From the NCBI RefSeq assembly GCF_035582795.1, contig NC_134367.1:188501-252500 (forward strand): DNA of 64,000 nt, in the 5' to 3' direction. The notes under the pieces are model-generated. The model was not told the DNA's origin. It saw only the letters and a list, made by a program, of their open reading frames with translations, and ran no database searches. Positions within the stretch are counted from its first letter, which is position 1. Each line of letters begins with the position of its first letter. A program made the translations under genes and the position numbers. The DNA is from Mycteria americana. Lineage: Eukaryota > Chordata > Aves > Ciconiiformes > Ciconiidae. Shown here one piece after another: positions 48,202-63,300 of the stretch.

Positions 48202-48321
48202 ATGGGCGCCTACCTGTCGCAGCCCAACACGGTGAAGAGCTCGGGGGACGGGGCCGGGCTCGGGCCGCGCCCGCTCCACTTCGGCTTCAGTGCCATGCAG
48301 GGCTGGCGCGTCTCCATGGAG
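48202..48321 (+). CDS. PPM1G: PPM1G coding exon 1 (residues 1-40)
   Basis: A 120-base coding part from ATG to GAG before donor GTGAGC, encoding [20 protein letters not shown] and MQGWRVSME. The frame stays open upstream to 47932 (see findings). Confidence 0.95.
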
Positions 48322-51300
48322 GTGAGCGGGGCACCGGGCGCGGGCCCCGGGGGGGGCCCGGTGGCCCCGGGCTGCCGCGGAGCCCCCGGAACTGCGGCTC
48401 CAGCTGCGAGCCTGGCGGGGAGGCTTCCTTCTCTCCCGGCTCTTTCTCGGTGCCCTGCGCCGTCAGGCGGGCGGCGCGGCGGCCCCGCCGGCGCCCACCG
48501 GAGGGACGGGGGGGGCGGGCGGTCCCTCCCTCCCGCGGCCGCGAGGCGCTGAGGCCGCGGTGCCCGCGCCGTCGGAGCGGGGAGGCGCTGCCTCTCCGGT
48601 GCTACCGTGGCCTTGCCGGAGTGCCCGTAGGCTGTCGCTTGTCCCGGCTCCCACGGTGACCTGCTGGAGAGTCACCCCGCTTCGTGGGGGCGCCGCGGAG
48701 TTCCTCGTCGGGGGCTCTCCCGGCACGTACAGCCCGAGAAATCCTGGCAGGGAATGAGAGACTTGGGTTAAAAAGTGGCAGAAAGGACAAGTGTAGTGCT
48801 TGCAATGAAGCACCGAACGAAAGTAAATGAAAAATCTCAGGCAAACTCCCTGCTTTTCTTTCCAGGCAGAAATGAAGTATCAGCCTCTCTCTATTTTCTC
48901 TTTGCCGGTTTTTTTTTTTTTCCCTAGGCAAACTTATTGGAGGAATTTTCATTGCTGCTCTCAGTCTCCTGTAGCCAGTCCTGGCTTTACCATCCTATCA
49001 GCTATGCTTGTTATGGGGCAAATGAATTATCGCAAGATAACCATCTGGCTGCAGGAGCCAGGTGTTTGCCCGTGCTCCTCCCAGTGGGGGAGTCTGTTGG
49101 AACTACTTTGTAAAGCTGCTTGTATGAGGGCAACGTCGAGCTGCTGGGACTACTCTGCCTTGCCAGCAGTTGCTTGTTCTTTGAATTTAACACCCTCTGT
49201 GAGTACCATTAATGTGCTGGTTTATGTTCCCTTCCAGGCAGCCAGCAAACAAGCTAAATTAGATAAGGATTAATATTGGTCCCTGCAGCCCCCCCCCCCC
49301 CAGGGTACATCTTCTCTGAACATGGTAAAGCAGCTTTCTTGTTTGTAGACGTAGCCCTTTGGCTAGTTTGGAGAAGATGTCCCATTCAGACTGTCGGGGA
49401 TTGATTTTTTGCAAGTATGGTTTCATGAGCCATGCTATCAGATACTTTACTGCTACTGAAATTTTACAGCAGTCTTACTGGTGACAAAACAGTGACCAGG
49501 TGTTTCCTCTTTTCTGTGTGCATCAGAGCTTTGTGAAACTGTGGGCTCTAGTTTCCAGGGTAGAAGAGACAGGAGAATTGGTGCTTGTGCTCTTAAGATA
49601 CACTCAGAGTATGTGTGTGTTTAGGTGACTGTGACCGACAGTGTCTCAGCTGGTCCATCCTGGTGACCTCTGGAGGGGTGAAATGGTGGCACAGAGACAT
49701 TACTGGAACACTTGAGGTGATGTGCAGTATAATCTCTGCAAGGTGATTAGCTCCTGTAAGATGCTGAATGCAGGCAGTATTCTGGCATCCTTGGTGCACA
49801 GAGGCTGCAAGTGTTTTGAGGAGACAGGCTTGGATGAGGGAGAGCAGAGAGTTGCCCCTATTTATAATGCTGGTGGGCTAAAGTAGCCCTCCCACAGGTG
49901 GGACTCATACCTATGAGGACATTGGCTCATAATTTCACTTATTTGAAGTCTGTTCTTGCTGCTGTTGACCTTTACGGAACCTGGATGAGGCCCAGAGCTT
50001 GCAGCTGTGTTTTCTTCACTAGCCAACATCTTTGGCTTATCTCCCTGCCGGCAGAAGCAATACTGAGGATATTGGTGTAGACTTGGTTTAGCTGTGTTAT
50101 CACGAGAAATGAGAAGACGGCAGGATTGCTTGTGTTACAAGTTGAACCTGCTGCAAATTGCTTCTAAATCTGTGGTGGGAGAGAAACATGTATTGTTTCA
50201 CATACAGCTGAGCAGAATTTGACAGTTCTGTTGCACTTTCTTGCATTCCAGTGCCATGTGTTGTTCTCTGTGTCTTGTCCTGTGTTTTTTCCTTTTCTTC
50301 ATGTTTAATTTTACTTTCGCTCTTCTGTAAGGCTTGGAGAAAGTTCTGAGCAAATGTTTACACTTAAGGCTTTAGTTATGTGTTATGTTAGTGAAGCCAG
50401 TCAGAGTGTGTACAAGTGGTAGGACACAGGTATTTTAGGGTAGCAGAAATTTGTGTAAAGGAGTTGTCTGTTGTCTGAGCCCCCAAGTGAGGTAGGTATA
50501 CAGGGCTCTGAAGAAATACTATAATAAAAATCCATTCTTAGTCCAGAGAGGTTGCTTTGTGAATAAGGAAATGTTTTGGGCGGATGAGGAACCCAAAGGA
50601 TAAGGTTACAAAAAAATAGTGTTAGGTACCATGAACAAATAAAGAAAGAGAAAAAGACGGCTTTATGGTACAGAGAGGAGTGTTCTGGGATACAGTGAAA
50701 GGTGCAGGAGGCACTTTGGAGGTAGTTGGATGTGGCCTCTCTGAGCATTTTGGTGCTGTTCTGACTGTATCTCCAAGATGAGACACCAACAACCTCTGTG
50801 TGCAGCTTCATTTCACTCCTGGGCTCAGAAAAAAAGTCCGTGCTTCAAAAAATGCAAGAATTTGGTTCAAAATATGGAGGTTTGTCAAATTAACTCTCAG
50901 TTTTAACTCGTTTGCTAATTTCAACTGAATTTGATGTTTGATGTTTCAAACATGCTGTTTTTCAGTACTGCTATAGTAACCACTGAGGCAGCTGGGGGAG
51001 ACCTAGAATCATGCCACCCTTGAGGGGAAGGCTAGATAGCAGAAAGCTGGCATCCAGGCTTTGTGAACTCTTGCTTGGTCTGAAGAGCATGAGATCATGG
51101 TTACTTGGAGGACAGTCGCTGCAGGCACCTTACCAGGCCTGGAAGCAGGGATGGAGACTTGTAACTGACAGCCTCTTGTGCTGGCAACACAAGGTGGTCT
51201 TAGTGGTCAACCAGATGCTCTCTGAACTGCTCTTAGAGCTGAAAATGCCAGAGGCTGGTGTGCAGCCTGGCTTGCAGAGCCACTAGCACTTGTGCTCAGA

Positions 51301-54300
51301 GCAGTGTAGAGCAAGTCCTGTGCGCACTATGGGAGCTGAACTGTCTCCTACCAGCATGTGCTGGCCTTGTTTGTCTGCCCTCCTTGACTGCAGCACCCTG
51401 GTCCAGGGTCAGGACAAGTTGCAGTGAGTGCTCTACAAATGGAGCAGAGAGACTGTTTTTGCTGCCAATATTGGGTTTCCTCCCCAGCAGCATTTGCATT
51501 ACTTGCTCTAATTAAACTGCTGTTTAGTCACCTGGGACTTATCCCAGGTACTTTGTTGTGGTTTTGCTGTCTCACTAGCTTCTGTAAATACTCCAAACAG
51601 TGAGCATAAAAAGTGGTTCTTTGCTTATTCTTATTTTTATTTGCTATCTCCAGTGAGCTCTCTGGTTAAATTTCCTACGTTGTAGTTCAGAGTCATTTTT
51701 TAAATTTTGAACTAAGATTGTAATTTGCCTGTTCAGACACTGTTTTCATCACAGTGTCAGGAGTTTCATTGTACTAAGTGCTGCATAAACCCAGAACCTC
51801 TCTTTTTGTGTTTTCCTTAGCACTTGATAGAAATTGTGGGGGAATGGAGTTCTCTTCTTATAAGATTGTGGGACTCCAGAGAGTGAAGAGCTTTTATCCA
51901 AGGAGTCCTACAATAAAAAAAGTAGAAGAGCTCAACAGTTGCTTGGCTGTGCACCATGTGTAGCTCTGTGTGTACATAGAAATTTTGGATTATGGCTGGC
52001 AATATGGACACATGCAAATCTTTGACCCAGCTGTCTTGGAGTAAGCACAGTGTTTTGGGGCAACTGTAACACATTTAACTTTAAGGTGATGAACTTGAAT
52101 CACAGCAAAGAGACTAGATCACATTGTTTAAAATATCACTACTGTTCTTGAACAAAAGCATGTGGGGTGCAGTCAGGCTGTAAGTTGGTAGGTTAGGGCT
52201 TGAACTTTAAGGAATGTTAGGAGATTAGTTGGGCAGAGGGAGGGTTTAAGAGAAAGATTCAGTTCTAAGCTTTGCATTGGAATAGCCAAGTTCGGTTTGC
52301 TTACCCATAGGGTGAAAGAGGTCAGGCACCTGGCTGTAAAATCTGGGTGGTGCCTTCTTCAAAGTCTGCTGTTCTTATGAGACCTTGTGGAGAAAGAGGT
52401 TGCTCAACGTATATAGCTTATATGTTGTTGATCTTTGTAGTTTGGGAGCATGCACAGGGAAAGACTGGATGCAGTTTGATATTTAAGCCCAAAATACCCC
52501 TGGGACGCACCTTCCCTCCAGTTTGCCCCTGAGATTTGCAGGGTTTCTGGACAGTTGCCAGAACCAAGATGTATGTCTTGCCTTAGGAAGTGATACCTGG
52601 GTTTGTACTTTGGTTTTTGCACTGTTAGTTGACTGGTTGCTTGTCCTTTGCTTCACTGCTTAAAAGACACTTGAGAGAAGCCAGTCTCTTTGCCTTGCTT
52701 GTCAGATAGCTGTTCCTGAGGCCAGCAGTGCCTTCCTGGAGCATCCCACGTGGCAAGAAGAGCAGGAAGGAGCCTTTGTCCCAAGAGATAGTTTTCCAGC
52801 CCAGTTGTTTGTTCTCACTGGATGTGGTAGTCCTGTGTCCTGCAAGGCTGCCTTTCATCGAGCTGTTCAGATAGACAACTGTTGCTGTCTGTGACTATAT
52901 TCACCAGGACAAGCAAAGGCAAAGCTGCAGTTGGTTGAAGGCATGAGGTCAGGAGGCTCTATATTTGACCTTCTGGCTTTGTCAGTGCATCAGAGTGGCT
53001 TTTCAGTTTGCATGGCTCTTGTTTGGCAAGAACTGGCGAAGAGAGCATCTGTGGGAATGCCCAGAATCTGTGGGAATGCCCAGACTCCATGGGTGACCCT
53101 GAGCCAGTTGCTTTTGTCTGTGTGGGGGAAGTTGCCAGTGTATCGGTGCTAGTATAACTTGTATTTCTGTAGTTACGCTCAGCTAGACAGCCCTCAGCCT
53201 AGGTAGCAGTTTGTGCAATAGAGCCCAGCTTGCTGCCTCATGTTCTTTAAGGACTGTGAGCTACTACAGTAACACAGGCATTACAAGTACCGTGAGCAGA
53301 GGGATTTGATTATGGCTTGAGCTTGGCCATATCTAGAGGAGTTGTACTGAGGATCCGAAGGGGTTTCCAGTACAATGTCATGGTGACAAGGCTGCGTTAC
53401 TGCTCTAGCACAGAGAGCATCATAATGTTAAAGATCTGTGCCCCCTCTTTGAAGATGAGTGCTCACCAGGTAAGCTTTTGCAAATGTGAGAGGAGGCTTT
53501 CTTACTGTTCTTGCTCCCCCTCCAGACTTGAGAATCCCTCTGTCAGTGCTCATAGCCTCCCTAGTCCTTTCTTCCAATTCTCTGCAAGGGTCTAGTGCAA
53601 TACATGTCATTCCAGACTTTTGCTCTCTCTTTCAGGATGCACACAACTGCATACCCGAGCTGGACAGTGAAACAGCCATGTTCTCAGTCTACGATGGACA
53701 CGGAGGTAACTGCATCCACTGTTCTCTCCAGAGTCCTTCAGTGTGGCTCTTCTAGGCTGCTCAGCGACTGCTGGAGCAAGCATCTATCTATCATTAGAAA
53801 TTTTGCTCCTTCTTAGGAAGCATTTTCTTTGATAGATTTCATTGACTAAGGTTCTGAAAGTTTCTTAGGGTTTCTAGAAGGAAGGTCAGTCATGGGTTGA
53901 TACAAAATTGAAATGAGATTTACATTTCCATCTTCTAAAACTTTTAAGAATGGCTATTTTCTTGGTGAATAAGCTAGACAGGATAGTCACAGAAGAGTGG
54001 CAGTAAGAAAAACTACATGAGATTGGACCAAAGGTCTGACTCTAGTCAGTATGTTCTGGTGGTTGCCAGTACTGGTTGCCCAAGGAAAGAGTGAAAAAAC
54101 AGAACAGGCAGATCCATTGCCTGACGTGTCTTTCCAGCTTCCATTCCCCACTTAAGGGCTTCCTGAGCTAGAGGTTGCAGCCATTTGATCTTATAGACAC
54201 TCTCGAGTCTTCTTGATGAACTAACTCTTCATGAATTTGTCTAATTGCATTTTAAACCAGGTTTATATGTTTGGTGATTATTTGCATAGAATGTTTTCTA

Positions 54301-57300
54301 TATAACTTTATTATTTGAAAAAAGACTTTTATCTAAATCTGCTGCCTGATACTTGCACTGCAATATCCCCAACACTTATGAGAAATTAGCGAATAATCAC
54401 TCCGTTAGCACTTTTCACTTTCATAATTTTGGACTCTATATGCTTTCTTCCAGTCCCCAGACTTGTCTCTGGTCATACAGCTGAATCTGTATTATTTAAT
54501 AACAGCAGCACCCATTTTCCGGCTCTGAGGTCAATTGGCACAGTCTGGCCACGCTGATGCTATTAAGCTGTCTTAGCATTCAACATAGCGTGGCTGCATC
54601 CAAACTGACTGTTGGTCCCTGGTTCCTACTAGATCCTGAACTGTGTCCAGAAAATACGAGAGTGCTAACTAACATGCCAAAATTGCACCATGGATCATTC
54701 TAGTAATTTTTAGCATAGGTGATGAAATGCCTTGGGCCATGGAACTCATTAGGCTACTGTTGTTGGATATAGCCACGGATTCCAAACATTATATTGTATC
54801 ACAGCTCTGATTATATTTTTCCTTTTTTTTGGACATAGTCTAGCTCTGCAATATGCTTTTAGTTAGGCTGACTAGAACTGCCTGTAGCTTTCAAGTTACA
54901 GATATACTGTGAATTTATTGTGACATAAGTGTTTTCTGCTTTATTCTCAGTTTCTTTCCTAACAATTCCTAACAACGTGTTAGCTGTTTTGATACAAATA
55001 AACTGTAAGCTGACATTTTTAGAACTCTGTCCCCAGTTTCTTCCAGATCTTTCCTAAATGGTAATAGATGGCTTTGAGTCCATCCAATGTGCATATGGAG
55101 GTTCGTTGTCTTTTCTTTTTTTCATGTTCTTGTCTTTGTCGGTGAGAAATTTAATCTGCCCATATCATGCAAAAGCACAAGATCCTGCTGTAAAATTTTG
55201 CAAATTACTTTAGTTTTTATCATTCTGAATGACCCATCACTTGTTTTCCAGATTATTTATGTAGATGTTGAACAACTTAAGTCTTCAAGGAATGCTCCCA
55301 GTAGCCATCCTCCATTTTGAAAACTGTCTGCTTCTATCGAACCTTACTTCTTTTCCCATGGCAGCTTAGTATGTAAAACATTTGATGATTTATTTGAAAG
55401 TTTTTTGAAAATCTATATGGAGTAGATCAACTAAACTACCCATTTCCTCCTGCTCATTGACTCTTCGAAAAAACATTGACCAGTTTGTCATATTCTCTGC
55501 TGTATATTTAACCCCTGCCCATTCTACCGTATGTATCCATGTATATGCTAATTCTGTTTATTACAATTGCTACTGTTTGCTGTGTTCACATACCAGATAT
55601 GCTGATCTGTAGTGTTGTGAACCCAGTTTCCACCACTCTCTGAGGCTTTTTACTTTATTTTGTGGTATGATATGTATGCCTTTCATTTCTCTGATAACGG
55701 AGCAGATTCAAGTGGAAGGTTACGTACCACAGGTCATGATTTCTCATTTTCCTTTAGAACCGAGTTACCTAATTCTGCCAGTTTGTAAATAAGAATTTAA
55801 GACCTTTTTTTTGCAATAGTCATTATTAAAAAGGTCAGCCTGAGTAGGTAGCTGACTGGTAGTTCTTCAAAAGATATGGTCTCAGTCTGAAGCATTTAGA
55901 TTGAATGTTTTGAAATTATTTTCCTCCTGAACATCATCTTAGAGTGTGCAGAGACCTGGGTGGAGCAGCTGCTGATATCCTGAAGATTATCTTTGATAAG
56001 TAGCAGCTAGCAAAAACTGATCAAGAATTAATAATATCAAACTGATCTATTCTTCAAGATCCATGTGTTAGTTTCTCAGCTAACAGGAAGGGCTATTTCA
56101 CGTGCTGGGTTTTAGAAAGACTTTTGACTCTCTTATGACATTCCCATTAGTGTAGGACATGACGTAATGTGTTGTTTTGGTTTTTTTTTAAATATAATAG
56201 GAAAGATTCAAGGTAGACATTAGGGAAAGGCATTAATCAGAATGGCAAAGCACTGGCATGGTTTTCTAACCTTTGTTTTACATTTCCAGTGACTGAATCT
56301 CTACAGCTCTTCCTAGACAAACCCTATCAGGAAGGATACAGATATAGTTGAACCTGACTGAAGATCAACTTTTGTCCATCCTTACTTTTGTATGATTTTA
56401 TTGATGCATTAGTTCTTTAGTTTTAAACAATTCCTCAGGTCTGTCCCATATAAAATAAGTTTTTAGGGTGGGAACCTCGCTAAGCTTTATTAGCTGCCAG
56501 TGCAAAGAATGAATTTAGCTTTTCTTTTATACCTTGCTCATCTATCAGCGTTAAACTCTCCAGTAAGCTTCCTGCTCCAGGGAGGTTGGGAAAAGTTTTT
56601 ATTATTGTGTTCCTTGAAAAAGGGTTGGGTTTTTTGGTTGGGTTTTGTTTTGTTTTGTTTTTTTCATATTTGGCTTTCCATTTCACTCATCAGTTTTTCT
56701 TTTATGTTTTCCCCCTGTGGACAAGACTTCCAGTTTTTGAAAGATGCCACTGTTTTTTTGCCTTCCCCAGTTGCCTTTTTACTTGCCCAGGCCTCCCTAC
56801 TCCCAAATCTTGGAGAATGATATACAAGTACTCTGCACCTCTAGTATGGTGTTTCTGATCAATCTCTCTTGCTATCTACACGTGCTTTATCCTTTTAGCT
56901 GTTTCTTTTCATTTCCTTTTAATAAGTGTCTTCATTTATACATAGCTCCCCCTTTTCAGAGGTCAACATTGTCATAGCAAGGTTTTCTTTTTGCTCTTAC
57001 CAGGGTGTTTAATTTGAATACAGCAAGCCCTGTTGTAATTTTTTTCCAGTTTGTATGCAGAGCGATGGATCTCTTGCCCTGTCCTTGGTCATCTTGCCTT
57101 ATGATCTGCCTTAGCATTCTGCCTCCCTGTCGTTGTCTCAGGGTGGGAGTTAATACTTTGGTCTTAAATTTTTTCTTTTCCTGTTTTGGCGTAGTATTCC
57201 AATCCATAGGAATTCTGTGATATTTGTTGTTAGCTAGTTTATTTGTTATTTGACTCTAAGCTTTCTTTATTTTATATTTAAATGGTGTTTATGTGTCTAA

Positions 57301-60300
57301 ATACAGATCAAATCTTGGAGTGGGATCTACTTTCAGCCTTGTGAAGATGAGGTAGGATGGGTTTCTGCATGTACATCCACTGAAAAAGATTTGATCTAGG
57401 AACCTGTATCTCTGGAGGCCTTTTTCTTGCCTAGGTTTCTGCCCTGAGGCTGCTGCCCGTTCTTGTCTTCACATGTCATATTCAAGCCTGTGCTCCTGGA
57501 GATAGAGAAATCATACTGCTGTGAGAATCCAGCTGGGTCTTAGGTACTCTGGAGCTAGCCTTGCCTGAAATGCTGAGATAAATTTACTTTGTTCCATATT
57601 TCATCTGAATGTGACTCCTGCTTTTAAAACTGAATCAGATGTGGGTTTTGGCGGTGGCATCTAGCCATGCAGAAATACGCTCTGAGACCTGAACTTTCCC
57701 ATGTATGCTTTCACCTTTTTGCGTGGTCTTTCAGACATCCTGAAAACTCCACATGCTCTCTTGCAAACAAAAGTGGTCTCTTTTTATAATTTTGTAGGAA
57801 CATAAAAGTACACACTCTGGAGAATCCTCCAGATATTTACTTTTTCACTGACTTCAGTGCTACACGTTATATATTTTACTCTAGCCTCCTGAAGACCTTT
57901 CTACTACTGCATCTGTGACACATTAAGCAGAAAATGCAGCTGAAGTTTTGGTATTACTTAGCTGGATGCTGCTCCTCTAGAAAACATTAATAAAATGATT
58001 CATGGAGACTTGAGAGTTTTACAGTGGGTTTCACACTGGAGATGTGGAAGATGTGATCCTGGATTCATTGTTAGTTATGTATTATGGTTATATGTGAGTA
58101 ATTGTATAAGTGTTCAGGCCCTGAAGCTTTTGAAGTCCCTGACCGCTGAAGGCACTCCACACCCATGGGTACCAGGGCCTGCTTTTGTACCTCTGCTTCT
58201 CTTCTGTCCTGCTTCTCGGGGAAGTGTGAAGAAGTGGAAATTGTATTTGCTGAGGTTTTCTTTTCCCTGCTGTCCTAAAACTGTCAGCACCAGGACTCCT
58301 ATTGCAGTTTAAAATGCACCTTGGAGTGTGTAGAGCCTTGTCTGGAAGCTACAAGCAACCGACTTCATTCCTCCCACTGGGGAGATAGTCCTGTAGTCTT
58401 GCCCACCTTGGTGAGGGGAAAAGCCTGTGTGGCAGTTCCTCACGTTTACCTTGCTGTGCTATATTGTACTCATGCACTCATCCTTCTCTTGCTTGAACAA
58501 AATTGTTTGTTTTCTGGGTGCTTGCATCTTTGGAAAATTCATTCCGTTTTACTGCTTTGCAGGTCAGTTTTGTGCTTCAAAGAGCACTTCCCAACTTTTA
58601 CCATTTTGCTGGAAATGTCTCAAATGCTTGTTACAGTTGAGGGCAACCAGGACCATTTGCTGTCGGTCTGCTTAGGAAACTATACAGCCCTGGGCACTTA
58701 CTTCTTTGCTGACAGATACTTTGAGGCTTTTAGTCACTTCTGATACCCAGGTGAGCATGAGTGTTTTGGGAATATTTTATCCTGGTGGATTGTCTGTTGC
58801 TTCTCTATACAGCCATAATAAGAGCATAAATTTGTGTGTATAGCACAGTAACTGCAGAAGTGAGGGAAATTTTAATTTTGAGACAATGCTGTAGTAGGTG
58901 AGGCACCATTGAAGAAAAGCAGCAAGTGGCTGTAAAAGGAGCAGAGAAGTCCTTTGCTCTGAGAACTTCGTGGTCTGTCCTGGGAGTCACTGTTACTCAG
59001 TTGCAACTGGTGTCTCTTTGATAGTTGTTCTCCTCCCTAATTTTGTGCCACAGGCTAGGAGTACCATGGGGCTGAATCTTGTGATCCCTAGTGGAACTGG
59101 CAGGGAAGGACCTTGATGAAGAGCACCAAGCAGGACTGAGGTGTCTAAATCAGCTTTCATAATTAGCTGGCTCTTCATCCCTGCTGCTGATGCCCTCATC
59201 CCTGCCCTCAGAGGGAGGGTGCTTGATATTTAATGAAGACAAGACCTTGACAAAATGTGGTGGGTGGGCTGATTTTGGCATAAGTGTAACCAAAGCCAGG
59301 AGTATGTTACATAATGAACCGAAAGGAGTTGTTTAGCATCCACTGGGTAGTTACGCTGGTTGCACCCAGGCTAAAGTGCAGAAGGGCTCCCTCGCCACAG
59401 CTGGCCCTGGTATGCAGAGCCCACTTGGTGTGCGAGTCAGGACCTGGAGTGAAGTAGAGGCTTCTCTATTGCACTCTCACAAAGGCTTTGTCAGTGAGAA
59501 AAGTCTGGTGGGTTTCTTGCTGCGACAGGTCCAGAAGTGCTGAGATGGAATATTTTAGTATTGCATGTAGAAGATAAATTCCTTCAGCCAGTTCAGTTTC
59601 TCTGGCCACTGTGGCAGCAATGTGCTTTGAGTTACTGACTCAGTTTATAAAACCCATTAGATCTCACTGGGACTACTGTACAAGCAGCTAGACCTCAGGT
59701 CTGTGTGCTGGGCTGATAGCTGCCTCCTGTGCACCAAAGGGGGACGCACCTGTTAGATCTGAGGACTCATTTTGATGGATCATCTTCCGCAGCTGGAGGA
59801 CTCCAAAGGAGAATCTTGGTTTTCTAGATGTTCTGGTTAAAACACTGTAAGCAAGCACCTTTGTATCCTGAGCAAGGGAGACAGGGTACTGCCACGACCA
59901 GCTCTGCTCACAGAGGGTGGCCTGGTTTGGGGGTGAACTGCAGCCGATGAAGAGAGAAGTCTAGGAGACTGGCAAAAGGGTCCTGTGCAAAGCCTCATCA
60001 GTTTGCAGCAGAAATGTCTTTTGTGACATCTGGGCTGGAGCTGCATGGGAAGCAGCAAAAGTTTCTTGTCTTTTGTGGCACCTACAAATTCTCTTACAGT
60101 AATTTGTCTTTGGGTAGCCACAGTCAGGCACATCAGACATTCCCAGATCACTATTTAGTCTCAGTGTCCCTGTTTCAAAGAAATGGCTTGTTTAACTGCC
60201 AAAGCTTTTCATATTGGGGCTGGCTTCCTGTTTCTGTGGTGACAGAGCAAGATCTTTCTGTATTGCATTGCTTTGCGCGGTGCTGCCAGGCTTGTGGAAA

Positions 60301-63300
60301 GCATCTTCCTGCAGTCTGTGTTCCAGCCCCATGCCTTGCCTGCTTACAGGGGACATACTGGGGCCAAGGCTGCAAAGCTGTCGGTGGCTTTCTTAGATCA
60401 AGCTACTTGTTGCTGTGAAGAAAATCTCTTGTCCCTAGCTGTGGCAGAAAGATTGCAATGTTCGGTCATCTTTTCCATCTGGTGGGTGATCAGGTGTCCA
60501 CACTGGTATTATTAGATCTGTCAGCTGCTTCCAGTAGCACAGATTGCACAGAGCTGCTGCCTCATCTGCAGACCCCGCTGGGCAGGGAAGGGGGTGCCTT
60601 TTGGTCGCTCTCTCTCCCTTTCTGATCTCAGCGGGTAGATGTGGCCAGTGCTTTTCTGCCAGAACAGTTACCTGGTACAAGTGATGCAGGCTTTTACCCA
60701 CTCCACTCCTGTTTAGCGTTTGTGTGAGACCATCAGGGAAGCCTCTGAAGAGCTGCAGGGCACAGCATGGCTTGCGTGCAGATGACCCACCTGTGTCTCT
60801 GTCATACGCTCTGGATGATGCAGTTCAGTGCCCCAGAGAGTGTCAAAATGAGATGAGGAAGAGATGTCAGTGCCGTTATGCTGGTCCAGATCGGGCAGGT
60901 TGGAAGAGAAACTGGAGAAGATTGCAGCTGCCCCCTGTGATGACGGCAGTCATGTCAGCAGCCCGCTGGGCTTGTTCCCTCTCCTGTAGTTCCTGATTTG
61001 GGGATTTCCTGCAGTTTTCCTAGTTTTTCTCTTCGTCAGAATGCTGAGGCACACTCAGTGCACCTCCTTGCTTACTGGTCAAGCCTTTATGTGGGAGTGC
61101 ATCACTGTCATGTCTAGGTCTCGACTAAGGTGCTGGCCAAGTCCTGGAACTCGCCTGGAATAGCCCTGCCCATGGCAGAGCCCTGTGTCCCCGCAGCAAA
61201 CTGCTCCGGCTGCCTTTGAGCCAGGCTGGTCCGCTCGATCCCTGTCGTACAAGCGAGGACGTAGCAGCTGTCGGTGTTCTCTGCAAGTGCTTCAGGGCTA
61301 CTGTTTTATGGCCTGCTAGTTTACGCTCTCAGTAAAAGCAGCCTAAATAAAAGGACATACATAGTGTGCTCCTGGCCTGTTGTTCCAGTACCATCTCGTA
61401 GAGCATTCAGATCCGCTGGGTGGTTTTCTGCCATGGTCCAAGACTGCGCACACATTTTCCTTGGTGGCCATACCTCTCTGAGTAGCCCCTGCTCGCTCCC
61501 CCCAGTTCATCAAGTGATCTGGAAGACCTATCACTGTCGTTATTCACCACTCCCTCCATCTATAATTTTCTCATAGAAATTTTGTTTTATTTTGGCTCTT
61601 TAATAGAAATGTTACAGTAGCATCTGGAGACAGTCCTTCAAGACAGCATATAAACACATCTTCCCATGTGATTCTTTGTTCATCTCATGACTGGTAGTTG
61701 GCAGTTCTTTAATCTATTCAGCATGTGCTGTCTTGAAAGTTTAACTTCTTAAGCAAAGTGCTGTCTTATATACATATATGCAAGTTATATACTCTATCTA
61801 AATCTGTTACATCAGCATGCTTATTTTTATCAGGCAAAATCATAGTATTTTAAGAGCAGATGTTGAGTTGGATTGGCAAGATCTGCTTCCATAAGCCCAT
61901 GTCAATGGACATTAATTGTCAGTCCTCTTCATTTGAGATCCTGTAAGGGCCAGCCAGTCTTTTTTTTTCTTTTCTGCCATTTTTCTATCATTGTCAGGTC
62001 ACCTTAGCATTCCCTTTTAAGTTCTCATAAAAATGCTGGATCTCTCTTAGATAATTTATTTTTTTGTGATCTTCCTTTTTTTTTTCTCCCCTCTTCCTCC
62101 CACTCTGCATTTTTGAGAGCACAGTCAGAATAGAGCTCAGTCTCTTTGTTGTCTAGAGCCGCAGCATTGAACTTTTTGCAGCGCTATTTTAACAGCAACC
62201 ATTTTGCAAGGTTTCAGTTCTTTGTCAATGGCCACTTGATCCCTTCTCTGCAGGCACATTTGAAAAGTCCTTTGTCTGCTGTTTGTTTCTTTCTCTCAAA
62301 TCTCACCACCTTTTCTCTTCCCACTATGTTCCCTCTGCCTCTCCCTTTGCTCAGCTGATGGCTAGATACTTCCCACCCTTCTCATACTTTCCCCTCAATT
62401 CCCCTGCTCCCCTTTCCTTCACAGAGCTTTGCTCTTGTGTGCGTTACTTCTCTTTGTGCCCAGCTACCTGCACAGCCTCTGTTTGGCTGGAAGAATGGGG
62501 GGGAAGCTGGGATGTGCTAGCAGGGAGATCAAGAGTTGAGTGGCTGTTACAGCTCTGCTGTAAAAACCTTCCTTCTGTAGCCCAGAGGAAAGAGCACATG
62601 TGGCTCTCTTGCCTTTACCTATAGCAAAGCTGGCAGTATGCCGAGAGTCTCTCGAGCGCTATGCTCAGCCTGCTCACGCTACTCCTCCTTTGCCCTGTGA
62701 CAGAGAAGGGCTCATCCAGCACAGTCTTAAGCACGCTCTTGGACCCTGCGGCTGGACCCCTCCACCTGCCTGAGGTCTGCCCTGCTCCCCTCTCTGCCAC
62801 CCTTCTGTGGCTGTCGTTTAGTTTGTTTCTCAGTTTCTAGCTCTAATTTTTCTTTCTCATGACCTATGCCCAACATCATTCTTTGCCTCTCATACAAAAA
62901 CCTAAATTACTAGATTGATCTCTTGGAAGTCTCACTATTCTTTCTGGTCCCCCTTGCCAAGATGAACTACAGAAATTCACAATCCCTCACCGTTTAATCT
63001 TCTTCCTCTCTTAATAGCACCTTCACGATCATGAAAAATATCTCCTGTGCTCTGTTGCATACTTGACAGTATTAATTACTGAGCTGCTGGAGTGCTTCCA
63101 GCTTTTAAAAAATCTTTCAGCTGCTCTAGGAGTGGTTGCTTGGTTTGTGTTGTTGACTGTCAATCCAAGTTATCCTCTGTGCTCTCGGCAGCCTGGTGTT
63201 CTGGCCACCATTCACTCATGCCATGCACGCACGCACACCTTCCTGTACCAAGATGACCGCTCTGCCGATCAGGACCCCCATCTTCCTGAAGGGCTTATCT

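Larger units (their letters stand above)
46480..48750. promoter_or_regulatory. CpG island spanning the NRBP1 / PPM1G divergent promoter region
   Basis: Continuous CG-rich, CpG-dense sequence covering NRBP1 coding exon 1, its non-coding exon, the intergenic interval, and PPM1G exon 1 and the start of its intron. Confidence 0.85.

Noticed and set aside
47187-48659. Several 120-210 codon frames on both strands between NRBP1 and PPM1G
   Set aside because: Typical chance frames of a CpG island; only the PPM1G exon 1 portion shows a conserved protein.
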